A DNA stretch of 64,000 nt from Paraburkholderia haematera (lineage in GTDB: Bacteria > Pseudomonadota > Gammaproteobacteria > Burkholderiales > Burkholderiaceae), in contig NZ_CAJNBK010000003.1 in the NCBI RefSeq assembly GCF_905220975.1, positions 248,001 to 312,000 on the forward strand, read 5' to 3'. Positions within the stretch are counted from its first letter, which is position 1. Each line of letters begins with the position of its first letter. Below are positions 1 to 9,520 of this stretch, one piece after another. The notes under the pieces were generated by a model. It was not told where the DNA came from. It made no database searches and worked only from the letters and a program-made list of their open reading frames with translations. The position numbers and the translations under genes are program-made.

Positions 1-90
1 ATATGAATTGCTCAGGCGCTTTGCCTGAGCGCCGCCGTTCCGTTCGCGCGTGCCCTCAATCAAAGCGACAGCGCCACCACATCGAGAAGT

Positions 91-2049
91 GTGTTCATGA
101 AAATATCGTTACCGCCGCATGAGCGGCCGAACCGCGTATACCCGCCGGGCACGCCGAGTCTGCATGGTTTGGCCTCGATCATCACCGGCGTGGTGGTGGT
201 CTGCGCACTGTACTTCGGCCGTGAGGTGTTGATCCCGATCACGCTCTCCGTGCTGCTCAGCTTTCTGCTCGCGCCACTGGTGCAGGCGTTGCGGCGCTTG
301 CACATGGGTCAATTGCCGTCGATCTTTATCGCCGTGCTGTTCGCCCTCGCCACCTTGCTGGCCGTCGGCGCGCTGATCGGGGCGCAACTGGTGCAACTGG
401 CGGGCGACCTGCCGCAGTATCAGGAGGCGATCGAACAAAAGATCGAGACGGTGCAGGAGAAAACCGTCGGCCGGGCCGATTCGCTCATGAGCCGCGCCGC
501 CGCCACGCTGCAACGCGTCGCGCCGAGCAAGCCGAGCCCGCCGCGCCTCACCGGACGCGCGGCGCGCAATGCGCCCGCCGTGCCGACACCCGTCGAAGTG
601 CACGAGCCCTCGCCCACGCCGATGCAGCTCGCGCAACGCGCGCTGTCGCCGGCGATCGCGCCGATCGAGACCACCTTCATCGTGCTGGTCGTCACGATCT
701 TTATCCTGTTGCAACGCGAAGACCTGCGCGACCGTCTGATCAGTCTGTTCGGTTCGCGCGATCTGCACCGCACCACCACCGCGATCAACGACGCCGCCGT
801 GCGGCTGAGCCGCTATTTCGTCGCGCAACTGGGGGTGAATGTCAGCGCCGGCGGGGCCATCGCCATCGGGCTCGCGATCATCGGCGTGCCGGGGGCGCTG
901 CTGTTCGGCGTGATTGCCGCCCTGCTGCGTTTCGTGCCGTACATCGGCATCTGGATCGCCGCGATTCTTGCGGTGTTTCTCGCCGCCGCCATTCAGCCGC
1001 AATGGACCATGGCGGTCTATACGCTGATTCTGTTTATCGTCGTCGATGTGGTGGCCGGGCAGGTCGCCGAGCCGCTGCTGTACGGGCATCGCTCGGGGCT
1101 GTCGCCGCTGGCGGTGGTGGTCGCGGCGATTTTCTGGAGCTGGCTGTGGGGGCCGGTCGGCCTCGTGCTGTCCACGCCGCTCACGCTGTGCGTCGTCACG
1201 TTGGGCCGCTATGCCGACCGTCTGAACTTCCTCACGGTGCTGCTGGGCGACCAGCCCGCGCTGACGCCCGCGCAGACTTTCTATCAGCGGATTCTGGCGG
1301 ACGATCCGCATGAAGCCATCGTGCAGGCCGAGCGCCTGCTGCGCGAGATGTCGCTAATCGATTACTACGACAAGGTCGCACTGGAGGGTCTCAAGCTCGC
1401 GCGCAACGATGCCATGCGCGGGGTGTTGATGCCCGAGCAGTTGACGCGGATCAACGACGCACTGGTCGATATCGTCGAAAACCTGGAAATCGCCGACGGA
1501 CTGCCGGATCGTCTGCCGCTCGCGGAACCGGCCGACTCTGCGGGGGCGATACTGGCTTCGGCGTCGGCTGATCTTTCGGAGCGGCACGACAGCCCCAATC
1601 CAGCCCGCCAGCAACTACGCCATGACACCGAAAAAACGTCGGTGCTGTGCGTGCCCGGACGCGGCGCATTCGACGAAGTCACCAGCGCGATCGCCGTGCA
1701 ATTGCTTGGCCGCCAGGGATTCACGCCGATGATGGCCACGCACTCGGGTTATCGCAGCGCGCATGCCGGCGAACCGAGCTTCAAGGACACTCCGATCATC
1801 TGCATCATCTCGCTCGATGCGCCGGAGTCGCCGCCGTACCTGCGCAATATGCTGCGGCGCACGCGGGAATGGCGGCCGAGGGCGACGCTGGTGGTCGGCG
1901 TCGGCGGCGCGCCCGAAGGCGGCCCGGAAACGGGCGCGACCGGCGCTTCGCACGCGGCGCCGACGTTCCGCGCGATGATCGAGGAATGCCAGGTGGCGGC
2001 GAGCGCGCAGCACACGCGGCAGCCTTCGCACGCGGCTGGGGCGGATTGA
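91..2049 (+). CDS. AI-2E family transporter (PerM-like membrane protein) with long C-terminal extension
   Basis: About 652 residues. The first ~380 residues have the AI-2E/PerM pattern: a pair of hydrophobic segments near residues 25-75, an Ala/Pro-rich hydrophilic linker (~130-180), and a block of hydrophobic helices (~190-375) with the Gly-rich stretches seen in this family. The family includes quorum-signal exporters and ion antiporters, so the substrate cannot be named. Residues ~390-652 form a soluble tail that E. coli PerM lacks; its end (about 515-615) has alternating strands and helices resembling a Rossmann-like fold. The start is GTG at 91 with a purine-rich GAGAAG just before it; an in-frame ATG lies at 97. 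It is monocistronic, with a terminator downstream. Confidence 0.85.
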   Translation: MFMKISLPPHERPNRVYPPGTPSLHGLASIITGVVVVCALYFGREVLIPITLSVLLSFLLAPLVQALRRLHMGQLPSIFIAVLFALATLLAVGALIGAQLVQLAGDLPQYQEAIEQKIETVQEKTVGRADSLMSRAAATLQRVAPSKPSPPRLTGRAARNAPAVPTPVEVHEPSPTPMQLAQRALSPAIAPIETTFIVLVVTIFILLQREDLRDRLISLFGSRDLHRTTTAINDAAVRLSRYFVAQLGVNVSAGGAIAIGLAIIGVPGALLFGVIAALLRFVPYIGIWIAAILAVFLAAAIQPQWTMAVYTLILFIVVDVVAGQVAEPLLYGHRSGLSPLAVVVAAIFWSWLWGPVGLVLSTPLTLCVVTLGRYADRLNFLTVLLGDQPALTPAQTFYQRILADDPHEAIVQAERLLREMSLIDYYDKVALEGLKLARNDAMRGVLMPEQLTRINDALVDIVENLEIADGLPDRLPLAEPADSAGAILASASADLSERHDSPNPARQQLRHDTEKTSVLCVPGRGAFDEVTSAIAVQLLGRQGFTPMMATHSGYRSAHAGEPSFKDTPIICIISLDAPESPPYLRNMLRRTREWRPRATLVVGVGGAPEGGPETGATGASHAAPTFRAMIEECQVAASAQHTRQPSHAAGAD

Positions 2050-2083
2050 GCCAGTCAGCGCGGTCCCTGCCTGACTGACCAGG

Positions 2084-2121
2084 AAAGCCGTGAGGTGCTG
2101 AGGCAGCTTGCGGCTTTTTTC
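2084..2121 (+). terminator. Rho-independent terminator after the AI-2E gene
   Basis: AAAGCCG (2084-2090) pairs with CGGCTTT (2111-2117) and is followed by a run of T. The 20-base loop can fold further. It lies 35 bases after the stop codon. Confidence 0.65.
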
Positions 2122-2268
2122 TATGTGTAGCGCGCGCTACTGTACCCAAAATGAGGACAGCCACGCGCCGGCCCTCCTTCATACTTCCCCTATCGATTCG
2201 CACCGCCTCCAGAGCGCTCTCAGGCCCCGGCGGGCAATCCATCGGCATTGAAGATCCAGGAGACACGC

Positions 2269-3987
2269 ATGAGCCGCAGCTTCAAACCCTATCCCTTCAC
2301 GCCTCGTCACTATGCGGGGGTCGTGCCGCCGCTGGTCGACGGGCGCGACCCCGCGCGGCGCGCCGTGGCGATCGTCGGTGGCGGTCCGGTAGGCATGACG
2401 CTGGCGCTTGCTCTGGCTCGCCAGGGCGTGCGCTCGGTGCTGATCGAAGCCGATGACGGTGTTTGCACCGGCAGCCGCGCAATCTGTATTTCACGGCGCA
2501 GCCTGGAGATTTTCAAACGCCTGGGCGTCGTGCACGGCTTTCTGCAAAAAGGTCTGCCATGGACGGGCGGCCGCAGCTTCTACCGCAATGCTGAAGTGTT
2601 CCGCTTCACCATGCATCAGGACGACGAGCAATCGCTGCCGCCGATGATCAACCTCGCGCAATACCAGATCGAACAGGTGCTGCTCGACGAAGTGGAACAG
2701 CACGCCGATCTGATTGACATTCGATGGCAAACCCGCGTGACCGGTATCGAGCAGCATCCTGGCGACGGCACCGTCGGCGCAACGCTTAACCTAAGCACCG
2801 GCGACACCGCATGGACCATGCAAGCGGACTGGGTCGTCGCCTGCGACGGCGGCCGCAGCACGATCCGCGAGGCACTCGGCCTCAAGCTCACGGGCACGAC
2901 TTACGAGGGCCGTTACGTCATCGTCGATATCGAACTGAAGAGCGCGCGCGCCACCGAACGTCTCGCCTATTTCGATCCGCCCTCCAATCCCGGCTCGACA
3001 GTGCTGGTGCACAAGCAGCCTGACAATGTCTGGCGCATCGACTACCAGCTTCGCGACGATGAAGACCCCGAGGCTGCGATCAAGCCTGAAAACGTGATGC
3101 CACGTGTGCAGAGCGTGCTCGACTCGATGGGCGAAACGGGTGAATGGTCGCCGATCTGGATCACCGTCTACAAGGCCAACGCATTGACGCTCGAACGCTA
3201 CCGCCACGGCTCGGTGCTGTTCGCGGGCGATGCCGCGCATCTCGTGCCGATTTTCGGCGTGCGCGGTGCGAATTCCGGCATCGACGACGCCGACAACCTC
3301 GGCTGGAAACTCGGTTGTGTGGTCAACGGCATGGCATCGGTGCGTCTGCTCGACAGCTACAGCGACGAGCGCGTTTTCGCGGCGCGTGAAAACCTGAGCT
3401 ACGGGATGAAAAGCACGGAATTCATGGCGCCACCCTCGTTCGCATTCGACCTGATGCGCAAGGCCGTGCTAGGACTGGCCGAACGTCATCCCGCCGTGCG
3501 GCCTCTGATCAATCCGCGGCAGACGCATGCGATCGCGTATGCCCAGTCCCCGCTCAATCGGATCGCGGCCGCTGCCTCCGGCGCGTTCGCGAGAGGTCCG
3601 GCGCCGGGCACGGTACTGCCGGAGTGCCGCCTCCAACGCATGTGCAACGGCGTAGCGGTCGATATTCACCTCACCGATCTGCTTGGCCCATGCTTCACCG
3701 CTCTGCGCTTCGGCACGGACGCGGCGCAAGACGAAGCATGGCGGCAATTGCACCATGCGCTTGGCGAACACAGCATTCCGTTCAAAGCGGTCACCCTGGT
3801 CACGGGCGACGCGCCGCGCGCCGGCAGTCCGCATGTGGTCGATCCGGGCGGACGCTTGCATGAGATGCTCGACGCGACGCCGGGCACCGTCTACCTGATC
3901 AGGCCGGACGGCCATGTGCTTGCCCGCTGGCACAACGGCACAGCGGCGAACGTGCAAAGCGCCATCACGGCCAGTCTGACGAATTGA
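2269..3987 (+). CDS. FAD-dependent aromatic-ring monooxygenase (PheA/TfdB/MhpA-like)
   Basis: About 572 residues. It is a class A flavoprotein hydroxylase: the Rossmann motif GGGPVGM lies near residue 40, a DG motif (CDGGRST) near 200, and the flavin ribityl motif GDAAHLVPIFGVRGANSG near residues 320-340. A thioredoxin-like C-terminal domain typical of phenol-hydroxylase-like members follows (~460-572). These enzymes hydroxylate phenolic substrates with NAD(P)H and O2; the exact substrate is unknown. ATG 2269 is chosen because AGGAGA lies 6 bases upstream; a TTG at 2248 has no such site. A DUF2783 gene follows 19 bases downstream and is probably co-transcribed. Confidence 0.85.
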   Translation: MSRSFKPYPFTPRHYAGVVPPLVDGRDPARRAVAIVGGGPVGMTLALALARQGVRSVLIEADDGVCTGSRAICISRRSLEIFKRLGVVHGFLQKGLPWTGGRSFYRNAEVFRFTMHQDDEQSLPPMINLAQYQIEQVLLDEVEQHADLIDIRWQTRVTGIEQHPGDGTVGATLNLSTGDTAWTMQADWVVACDGGRSTIREALGLKLTGTTYEGRYVIVDIELKSARATERLAYFDPPSNPGSTVLVHKQPDNVWRIDYQLRDDEDPEAAIKPENVMPRVQSVLDSMGETGEWSPIWITVYKANALTLERYRHGSVLFAGDAAHLVPIFGVRGANSGIDDADNLGWKLGCVVNGMASVRLLDSYSDERVFAARENLSYGMKSTEFMAPPSFAFDLMRKAVLGLAERHPAVRPLINPRQTHAIAYAQSPLNRIAAAASGAFARGPAPGTVLPECRLQRMCNGVAVDIHLTDLLGPCFTALRFGTDAAQDEAWRQLHHALGEHSIPFKAVTLVTGDAPRAGSPHVVDPGGRLHEMLDATPGTVYLIRPDGHVLARWHNGTAANVQSAITASLTN

Positions 3988-4006
3988 AGCAGGAGGAGCC
4001 CACACC

Positions 4007-4177
4007 ATGACCGATAGCGAACTCGACCTCGTCTACACGACGCTCTGCAAGACACTGACTGCCGAAGGCGAAGCGCAAGCGCCTTTGTATCTGGCGCGCC
4101 TCGCGCTGCTATCCATGACGGAGCTCGGCGACACGCAGCGGGCGTTGTCGTTGATCGAGGCGGCAAAGCTGCAGTGA
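4007..4177 (+). CDS. DUF2783 small protein
   Basis: A 56-residue protein behind a very strong ribosome site (AGGAGGAG, 3991-3998). It is acidic and helical: a TDSELDLVY start, a central APLYLARLALL and an end in ALSLIEAAKLQ. This matches the DUF2783 family, short proteins found next to FAD monooxygenases of this type. Its function is unknown; a role as subunit or stabiliser of the neighbouring hydroxylase is an inference from constant pairing. Confidence 0.75.
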   Translation: MTDSELDLVYTTLCKTLTAEGEAQAPLYLARLALLSMTELGDTQRALSLIEAAKLQ

Positions 4178-4236
4178 GCGCGTAATGCGCCGGAAGTACG
4201 GCGCAAAAGGCGAAGAAGTAAAACATAAGGCAAAAA

Positions 4237-4272
4237 AAACCGCCCCGTCGATCACGCGAGGCGGTTCCTTTT
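4237..4272. terminator. Bidirectional terminator between convergent units
   Basis: AACCGCC (4238-4244) and GGCGGTT (4260-4266) form the stem. An A-run precedes it and a T-rich stretch follows, so it can stop the DUF2783 transcript and the opposing operon. Confidence 0.7.
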
Positions 4273-4290
4273 CTTAGCGGTTTTCACCGT

Positions 4291-5274
4291 TCACTGGCGC
4301 GGATACAACCCCAACGTGCTCGCATGCAGGCGCGCCAGCCCGAGCAATGCATCCGTGTAGGGCGTCGGCACATCGGTCAGTTGTCCCAGTTCACGCACCG
4401 CGGCCACCAGCGCGTCGAGTTCAACCGCCTTGCCCGCCTGCACATCTTGCAGCATCGAGGTTTTCATGGCGCCGAGTTTGAGCGTGACCTCGTGGCGATC
4501 CGCCGGCGCCTGCTCAATCGGAATACCGAAGCGTGCGCCGATCTCCTTTGCTTCGAGCATGATGCGCGTGACAAAGTCGCGCACCAGTTCGTCGCTGAGG
4601 ATCCGGTCGGTGGTCGCGCCGGTGATGGCGCTGATCGGGTTCATCGTCATGTTGCCCCACAGCTTGTACCAGACGTCGCGCTGAATCTGCTCCGACGTCG
4701 ACGCATTGAAGCCCGCTGCGGCCAGTGTGGCAGTGAGCGCCTTGACGCGCTCGCTCGGCTGCCCCGACGCCTCGCCGACGATCAGCCCATTGCCCTGATG
4801 ATGCTTGATGACGCCCGGCGAATCGATCAGACAACTGGCATGCACCACGCAACCCACCGTCTGTGCGCTCGGAATAGCCGCGGCAATCGCGCCGTCAGGA
4901 TCGATCGACTTCAGCCGCTTGCCGGTGAAATCGCTGCCGAGTCCGTCGCAGAACCACCATGGCACGCCGTTCATCGCTGTCAGCACCATTGTCTGCGGGG
5001 CCAGCAGCGGCGCGATATGGGCGGCCACCGACGCCATTGCCGGGCCCTTGACCGCCACCACGACGAGGTCCTGCACACCGAGATCCGCCGTCTGTTCGCT
5101 CGCCTTCACCGTCACGGTGTGCGTCACGCCGCCTTCGATCAGACGCAAACCGTGCTGCTGACACGCAGCGAGCGTCGCGCCGCGCGCCACCACGCTCACG
5201 TCGTGGCCGGCCTGCGCGAGCTTCACCCCCATCCAGCCACCAATCGCGCCTGCGCCGTAAATTCCTACTTTCAT
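4291..5274 (-). CDS. 2-dehydropantoate 2-reductase (ApbA/PanE) family oxidoreductase
   Basis: 327 residues. It starts MKVGIYGAGAIGGWMGVKLA, the NAD(P)-binding GxGxxG motif of ketopantoate reductases. The C-terminal half has the all-helical domain, including a KLWGNMTMNPISAITG stretch. The family reduces 2-oxo acids; in pathway clusters, paralogues often act on substrates other than ketopantoate. ATG 5274 has AAGGA 9 bases upstream. It is the last gene of a minus-strand operon after an aromatic aminotransferase and a class II aldolase, so a catabolic role is more likely than pantothenate synthesis. Confidence 0.85.
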   Translation of the reverse strand: MKVGIYGAGAIGGWMGVKLAQAGHDVSVVARGATLAACQQHGLRLIEGGVTHTVTVKASEQTADLGVQDLVVVAVKGPAMASVAAHIAPLLAPQTMVLTAMNGVPWWFCDGLGSDFTGKRLKSIDPDGAIAAAIPSAQTVGCVVHASCLIDSPGVIKHHQGNGLIVGEASGQPSERVKALTATLAAAGFNASTSEQIQRDVWYKLWGNMTMNPISAITGATTDRILSDELVRDFVTRIMLEAKEIGARFGIPIEQAPADRHEVTLKLGAMKTSMLQDVQAGKAVELDALVAAVRELGQLTDVPTPYTDALLGLARLHASTLGLYPRQ

Positions 5275-5314
5275 CGCTTCAATCCTTGCGTTAGTTTTCG
5301 CGTCAGTCTCTTGG

Positions 5315-6106
5315 TCAATCCTTGTAACTCGCGTCGATGCGATCCACGCGGCGCACCAACGCGTCGAACACATCCTGTCCCGCGCCGTGACGCGGATCGA
5401 ACTGCAATGAGTCGCGCGAGCAACGGATCGCGACGTCTTCCGGCACCGGCCGTGCGCGGCCCATCGAAAACGTGGCCATCTGGATTTCGCACGCGCGGTT
5501 GAGCGTCCACAGAACAGCGAAAGTTTGCGGCAACGTGTGGCCCCATGCAAGCAGGCCATGGTTGCGCAAGATCACTGCCTGCCTGTTGCCGATATGGTCG
5601 AGCAGGCGCGGCCCTTCCTCCGCATGAATCGTGATGCCTTCAAAGTCGTGATACGCGATGCGGTCGTGCAACTGTGCGCTATAGAAGTTGGTTTGCTCCA
5701 AACCGTCTTCGAGACAGGCCACCGCCACGCCTGCCGTAGTGTGCGTGTGCATCACACAGTGCGCGTCGGGCAAGCCTTCGTGAATCGCCGCATGCACCAC
5801 GAAGCCCGCCGGATTCACCGGATACGGCGAATTGTCGAGCACGCGCCCTTGCGCGTCGATCTTCACGAGATTGCTCGCCGTCACTTCGCTATAGTGCAGG
5901 CCGAATGGATTGATCAGGAAGTGGCGCTCGCCGCCGCTCACGCTCGGCGGCACACGCAACGTGATGTGGTTGTAGATCATCTCGGTCCAGCCCAGCATAT
6001 CGAAGATGCGATAGCACGCGGCCAGTTGCACGCGCGCCTGCCATTCGTCGGGATGCATCGCGGCGGACTTCGGCAGGCTCGCCGGTTGCATTTCAAGGGT
6101 CGTCAT
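5315..6106 (-). CDS. Class II aldolase/adducin family protein
   Basis: 263 residues. The fold is recognised from YNHITLRVP near residue 45, the zinc-binding HTHTTAGVA motif near 120 and a third histidine in ILRNHGLLAWG near residue 185. These are the metal ligands of fuculose-phosphate-aldolase-like enzymes and their decarboxylase relatives. The substrate is unknown. Methionine at 6106 is preferred over the longer open frame because the domain begins just after it. It lies between the aminotransferase and the reductase, with short gaps (67 and 40 bases). Confidence 0.85.
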   Translation of the reverse strand: MTTLEMQPASLPKSAAMHPDEWQARVQLAACYRIFDMLGWTEMIYNHITLRVPPSVSGGERHFLINPFGLHYSEVTASNLVKIDAQGRVLDNSPYPVNPAGFVVHAAIHEGLPDAHCVMHTHTTAGVAVACLEDGLEQTNFYSAQLHDRIAYHDFEGITIHAEEGPRLLDHIGNRQAVILRNHGLLAWGHTLPQTFAVLWTLNRACEIQMATFSMGRARPVPEDVAIRCSRDSLQFDPRHGAGQDVFDALVRRVDRIDASYKD

Positions 6107-6173
6107 CAGGGTCTCCGTGGTTATCGTTATGTTCGCTGCTCGCCGGTTGCGAGTCATTGCCGTTACACAGCCG

Positions 6174-7373
6174 TTACACGCCCGCCACCACCGCGGCGAT
6201 CGACGACGCCACGTAATCGGCGTTGCGCGCATTTAATCCGGCGACGCACATGCGCCCCGAACGCAGCACATACACCGCGTATTCGTTGCGCAAACGCTCG
6301 ACCTGGGCTTCGCTCAAGCCCGTGTACGTGAACATGCCGCGCTGCGCAACGTAACGCGCGCGCATCACTTCATCGACGTGGCCTGCAAGGCCTTCGTGAA
6401 TCGTGCCGCGCATGGCGAGAATCCGTTCGCGCATGGTGGCGAGCTCCGCTTCCCATGAAGCACGCAAGGACGCATCCGACAGCACATTCGCCACGAGGCG
6501 CGCACCATGCGTCGGCGGATTGCTGTAGTTGGCGCGCACCGCCGACATCAATTGACCGAGCACGCGGGCCGCCTCTTCCTTGCTCTTGCACACCACGCTC
6601 AACGCGCCGCAGCGCTCGCCGTACAGCGAGAAATTCTTCGAAAACGAATTGGCGACGATCAACGGCACACCCGCATCCGCAAGCTCGCGCACGCAGGTGG
6701 CGTCCTCCTCGAGGCTCGCGCCGAAACCTTGATACGCCATGTCGACAAACGCGATCAGTTTGCGACGCTGCAATACCGGCACGACTTCCGCCCATTGCGC
6801 CGGGCTCAGGTCGACGCCGGTCGGATTGTGGCAGCACGCGTGCAGCAGCACGATGCTCTGTTCCGGCAAACGGCCGATCGCGTCAAGCATGTCGGCGAAG
6901 CGCAGGCCGCCGGTCTGCTCGTCGTAGTAGGGATAGGTGTTGACCGTGAGGCCCGCGCCTTCGAACACCACGCGATGGTTTTCCCAACTCGGATCGCTGA
7001 TCCATATCTGCGAGGCCGGGAAATAACGCTTCAGAAAATCCGCGCCGACTTTCAGTGCGCCCGAGCCGCCGAGGGTCTGCAAGGTCGCGATGCGGCCCGC
7101 TGCACGCGCTTCGCTGTCCGCGCCGAACACGAGCGCCTGTGCTGCGTCGCGGTAGAGCGGCAGACCGGCCATCGGCAGGTAGGAGCGCGGGCCGATCGCG
7201 CCCAGCAGCGCGGTTTCGGCGCGCCGCACGGCGTCCATTACCGGCAGCTTGCCGGCGTCGTCGAAATAGATGCCGATGCTCAGATTGACCTTGTTGGGCC
7301 GGGGATCGAGTTGAAAATCTTCGTTCAGGCTGAGGATCGGGTCGCCCGGATAGGCGGGAATATGGTCGAACAT
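6174..7373 (-). CDS. Aromatic amino acid aminotransferase (TyrB/AspC family)
   Basis: 399 residues, the normal length for the family. The start MFDHIPAYPGDPILSLNEDF is typical. HACCHNPTG marks the conserved Asn-Pro region near 185 and the PLP lysine lies in NSFSKNFSLYGERCG near 245. It transfers amino groups between aspartate or aromatic amino acids and 2-oxoglutarate. ATG 7373 has AAGGAATT just upstream. It heads the three-gene operon, with a LysR gene diverging 260 bases away. The non-biosynthetic context suggests a catabolic or paralogous copy. Confidence 0.9.
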   Translation of the reverse strand: MFDHIPAYPGDPILSLNEDFQLDPRPNKVNLSIGIYFDDAGKLPVMDAVRRAETALLGAIGPRSYLPMAGLPLYRDAAQALVFGADSEARAAGRIATLQTLGGSGALKVGADFLKRYFPASQIWISDPSWENHRVVFEGAGLTVNTYPYYDEQTGGLRFADMLDAIGRLPEQSIVLLHACCHNPTGVDLSPAQWAEVVPVLQRRKLIAFVDMAYQGFGASLEEDATCVRELADAGVPLIVANSFSKNFSLYGERCGALSVVCKSKEEAARVLGQLMSAVRANYSNPPTHGARLVANVLSDASLRASWEAELATMRERILAMRGTIHEGLAGHVDEVMRARYVAQRGMFTYTGLSEAQVERLRNEYAVYVLRSGRMCVAGLNARNADYVASSIAAVVAGV

Positions 7374-7633
7374 GGCAATTCCTTGAGTGGAGCCCCGCAT
7401 GTGGCTTGACTGCGGCCGGCGTATACCCTGAGTGTGGGCCGTGGCAACCGGGTTGCAGTCGGGTTGCATTCGGATCGCAGTCGGGTTGTAGCCTGGCCAT
7501 AGCCGCGTGGGCGAAACAAAAGTCTAAGCGGGTTTCCAGCTTCGCGTCGACCAGGACGAGTGTCGGCCAATAGCGCGTTGCCCACAATCAATCGATTTTT
7601 CACGATTAGTAAGTTTTTCTTTAGAATCGACTG
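7374..7633. promoter_or_regulatory. Divergent promoter region, aminotransferase operon / LysR
   Basis: 260 bases without a gene. The LysR-proximal side (7585-7630) is A+T rich and fits promoter and operator use. Repeated GGTTGCA/GGTTGTA-like words lie at 7440-7495. No exact operator can be assigned by eye. Confidence 0.4.
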
Positions 7634-8575
7634 ATGCCACTCACACGCGTCACTATCCGTCAGTTCGAAGCGTTTCTCGCCATCGTCGATTTGCACAGCA
7701 TCGGCGCGGCGGCGGAACGCCTCGGGCTGACCTCGTCGGCGGTCAGCCAGTTGCTCGCCGAACTGGAAACGGAATTGGGCTTTCGCCTCTTCGACCGGAC
7801 GACACGGCGCGTCAATCTGTCGAGCGCAGGGCAGGATTTTCTATCGTCGGCCGAATCCGTATTGCGCTATGTGCGCGCCGCCGCGCAATCCGCCGACGAC
7901 ATCCGCAATCGCGCGGCAGGCATCGTGCGAGTCGGCGCGCCGCTGGTGCTCGCGGCGACCGCGCTGCCGGCGGCCATCGCCGACTATGCGCGCGACAAAC
8001 CGAAGGTGGTCGTGCGCATTTGCGACACCGTGGTGGAACAACTGGTGGAGCGCGTGGAAAGCGGCGACGTGGATCTTGCAATCGGCCCGGATCGCCAGAG
8101 CGGCACGCGGGTGCGTTGCGATCCGGCCTTCGCGAGCCCATGGGTGATGTGGTGCGCGCCGACCCATCCGCTGAGCGCGCGGCGCCGGGTGCAGTGGCAG
8201 CATTTGCGCGACGTGCCGATCGTGGCTACCGGCCGCGATCACGAACGCGCGGTCGAACAGATGCTGGCTAATCTCCCGGTCGAAGCGCGCATTATCCCGG
8301 TGGACGTGGTGGACAACGTCACGACGGCGTTCGGTCTTGCGTCACAGGGGCTCGCCGTGACGCTCGCGCCCGCTTACGTCGCGCCGCTCGCCCGGACCTT
8401 CGGGCTGGTGATGAAGCGGATCGTCGATCCTGAAACGATCCGCGAAGTGTGTGTGTATCGCTCGACCGAACGTGCGCTGTCGCCGCCGGCGGACGGTTTC
8501 GCCGAATTCATCATGCCGTGGCTGAAGCGCTGGGATCGTGAGACGCAGGCCGATGCGCGGGTGAAGCGCGGGTGA
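7634..8575 (+). CDS. LysR-family transcriptional regulator
   Basis: 313 residues. The N-terminal winged helix (residues ~5-65, FEAFLAIVDLHSIGAAAERLGLTSSAVSQLLAELE) is classic LysR; the rest is the periplasmic-binding-like effector domain. It is divergent from the aminotransferase/aldolase/reductase operon and so is the likely regulator of it. The effector is unknown. Confidence 0.9.
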   Translation: MPLTRVTIRQFEAFLAIVDLHSIGAAAERLGLTSSAVSQLLAELETELGFRLFDRTTRRVNLSSAGQDFLSSAESVLRYVRAAAQSADDIRNRAAGIVRVGAPLVLAATALPAAIADYARDKPKVVVRICDTVVEQLVERVESGDVDLAIGPDRQSGTRVRCDPAFASPWVMWCAPTHPLSARRRVQWQHLRDVPIVATGRDHERAVEQMLANLPVEARIIPVDVVDNVTTAFGLASQGLAVTLAPAYVAPLARTFGLVMKRIVDPETIREVCVYRSTERALSPPADGFAEFIMPWLKRWDRETQADARVKRG

Positions 8576-8603
8576 TTTTCGATTTCCGTTCAATGCGCTT
8601 GGA

Positions 8604-8636
8604 CTGATGTTTGGCTGATGTTTGGCTGATGTTTGG
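8604..8636. repeat. Three tandem copies of an 11-bp unit
   Basis: CTGATGTTTGG is repeated exactly three times between the LysR and LuxR genes. It is probably replication slippage; no function is visible. Confidence 0.9.
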
Positions 8637-8701
8637 CCGTTCTCTGACTGCCCATCAAATGCACCGCAGTACGTCTACGGCCGTAACGTCCTTGCGCCGC
8701 A

Positions 8702-9520
8702 TCAGGACCGATCAGGCAGCATGCACAGCGCGAACAACTGGCGCTGACTCGCGATACCCAGCCGCGCATAAGCGCGCTTCTGATAGGTCGTGACGCTGGT
8801 CGCCTTAATGCCCATTTGCCCGGCGATCTCGGTGGCGTTTGCGCCTTCGAGCGTGCCGCGCAGCACGTCGATCTCGCGCGGCGTCAGCGCCGGGCAGGTG
8901 CGTCTCACGCGTGCCAGCATGGCGGCGGCTGTCCCTTGCTGATGCTGTCCGTTGAGTGCGTAGTGGCTCTTCGCCGCATGCGCGAACAGATGCGCCATGC
9001 TTTCCACATGCTCCAGTTCACCCGGCTGAAACATGCCATAGGCGCGGTCACGATACAGATTGATCGACAGCCAGACGCTTTCCATGGGTTGCAGGAGCAA
9101 CGATAACCGGTCGGACACATTGGGCTGCGCGTAGCAGGCAGCGCGGTAGGCTTCGTTTTCGATTTCTTCGCTTTGCTGCTGGTGCAGCACGAGTGCCTCG
9201 TGCGGCTGTTTCGCTCGCGGACGGCCGACGATGGCGCGGTTGCCGTCGAGCGCAAAGAAGTGCGTGGCGTAGCGGTCGGCGACATCGCGCAGAAAACGGC
9301 CGCCGCGATGGTCGGCAGCGGAAACCGTGCGCGGCCTCGCGTCGAATTCGTAGGCGAAAATCGTGCACTGCGAAACGGGCAGCGTGTCGCCGACGGTTTT
9401 CAGAATGCTTGCAGCGAGCGCGTCCGGGTCGGCCTGCGAGATCGACATGACGAGGTCGGTAACACGCGAAGTGTCGATGTGCCCGCTGCGGGGCGGTGTG
9501 GATACGCGCCAGGAACGCAT
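8702..9520 (-). CDS. LuxR-type transcriptional regulator
   Basis: 272 residues. The C-terminal ~60 residues carry the LuxR/FixJ helix-turn-helix (CPALTPREIDVLRGTLEGANATEIAGQMGIKATSVTTY). The N-terminal ~200 residues are a sensory domain that I do not recognise as an acyl-homoserine-lactone domain, and no luxI-like gene is nearby. The ATG at 9520 has only a weak ribosome site; an internal Met (position 25 of this reading) is an alternative. It is monocistronic, tail-to-tail with the upstream LysR gene. Confidence 0.8.
   Translation of the reverse strand: MRSWRVSTPPRSGHIDTSRVTDLVMSISQADPDALAASILKTVGDTLPVSQCTIFAYEFDARPRTVSAADHRGGRFLRDVADRYATHFFALDGNRAIVGRPRAKQPHEALVLHQQQSEEIENEAYRAACYAQPNVSDRLSLLLQPMESVWLSINLYRDRAYGMFQPGELEHVESMAHLFAHAAKSHYALNGQHQQGTAAAMLARVRRTCPALTPREIDVLRGTLEGANATEIAGQMGIKATSVTTYQKRAYARLGIASQRQLFALCMLPDRS

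Noticed and set aside
10..30. Hairpin at the left edge as a terminator
   Set aside because: GCTCAGGC/GCCTGAGC pairs well but has no T-tract on the plus strand, and the gene it would serve is outside the window.
109..1311. 400-codon minus-strand frame opposite the AI-2E gene
   Set aside because: Arg/Gln/His-rich shadow of a clear membrane protein gene, typical of G+C-rich DNA.
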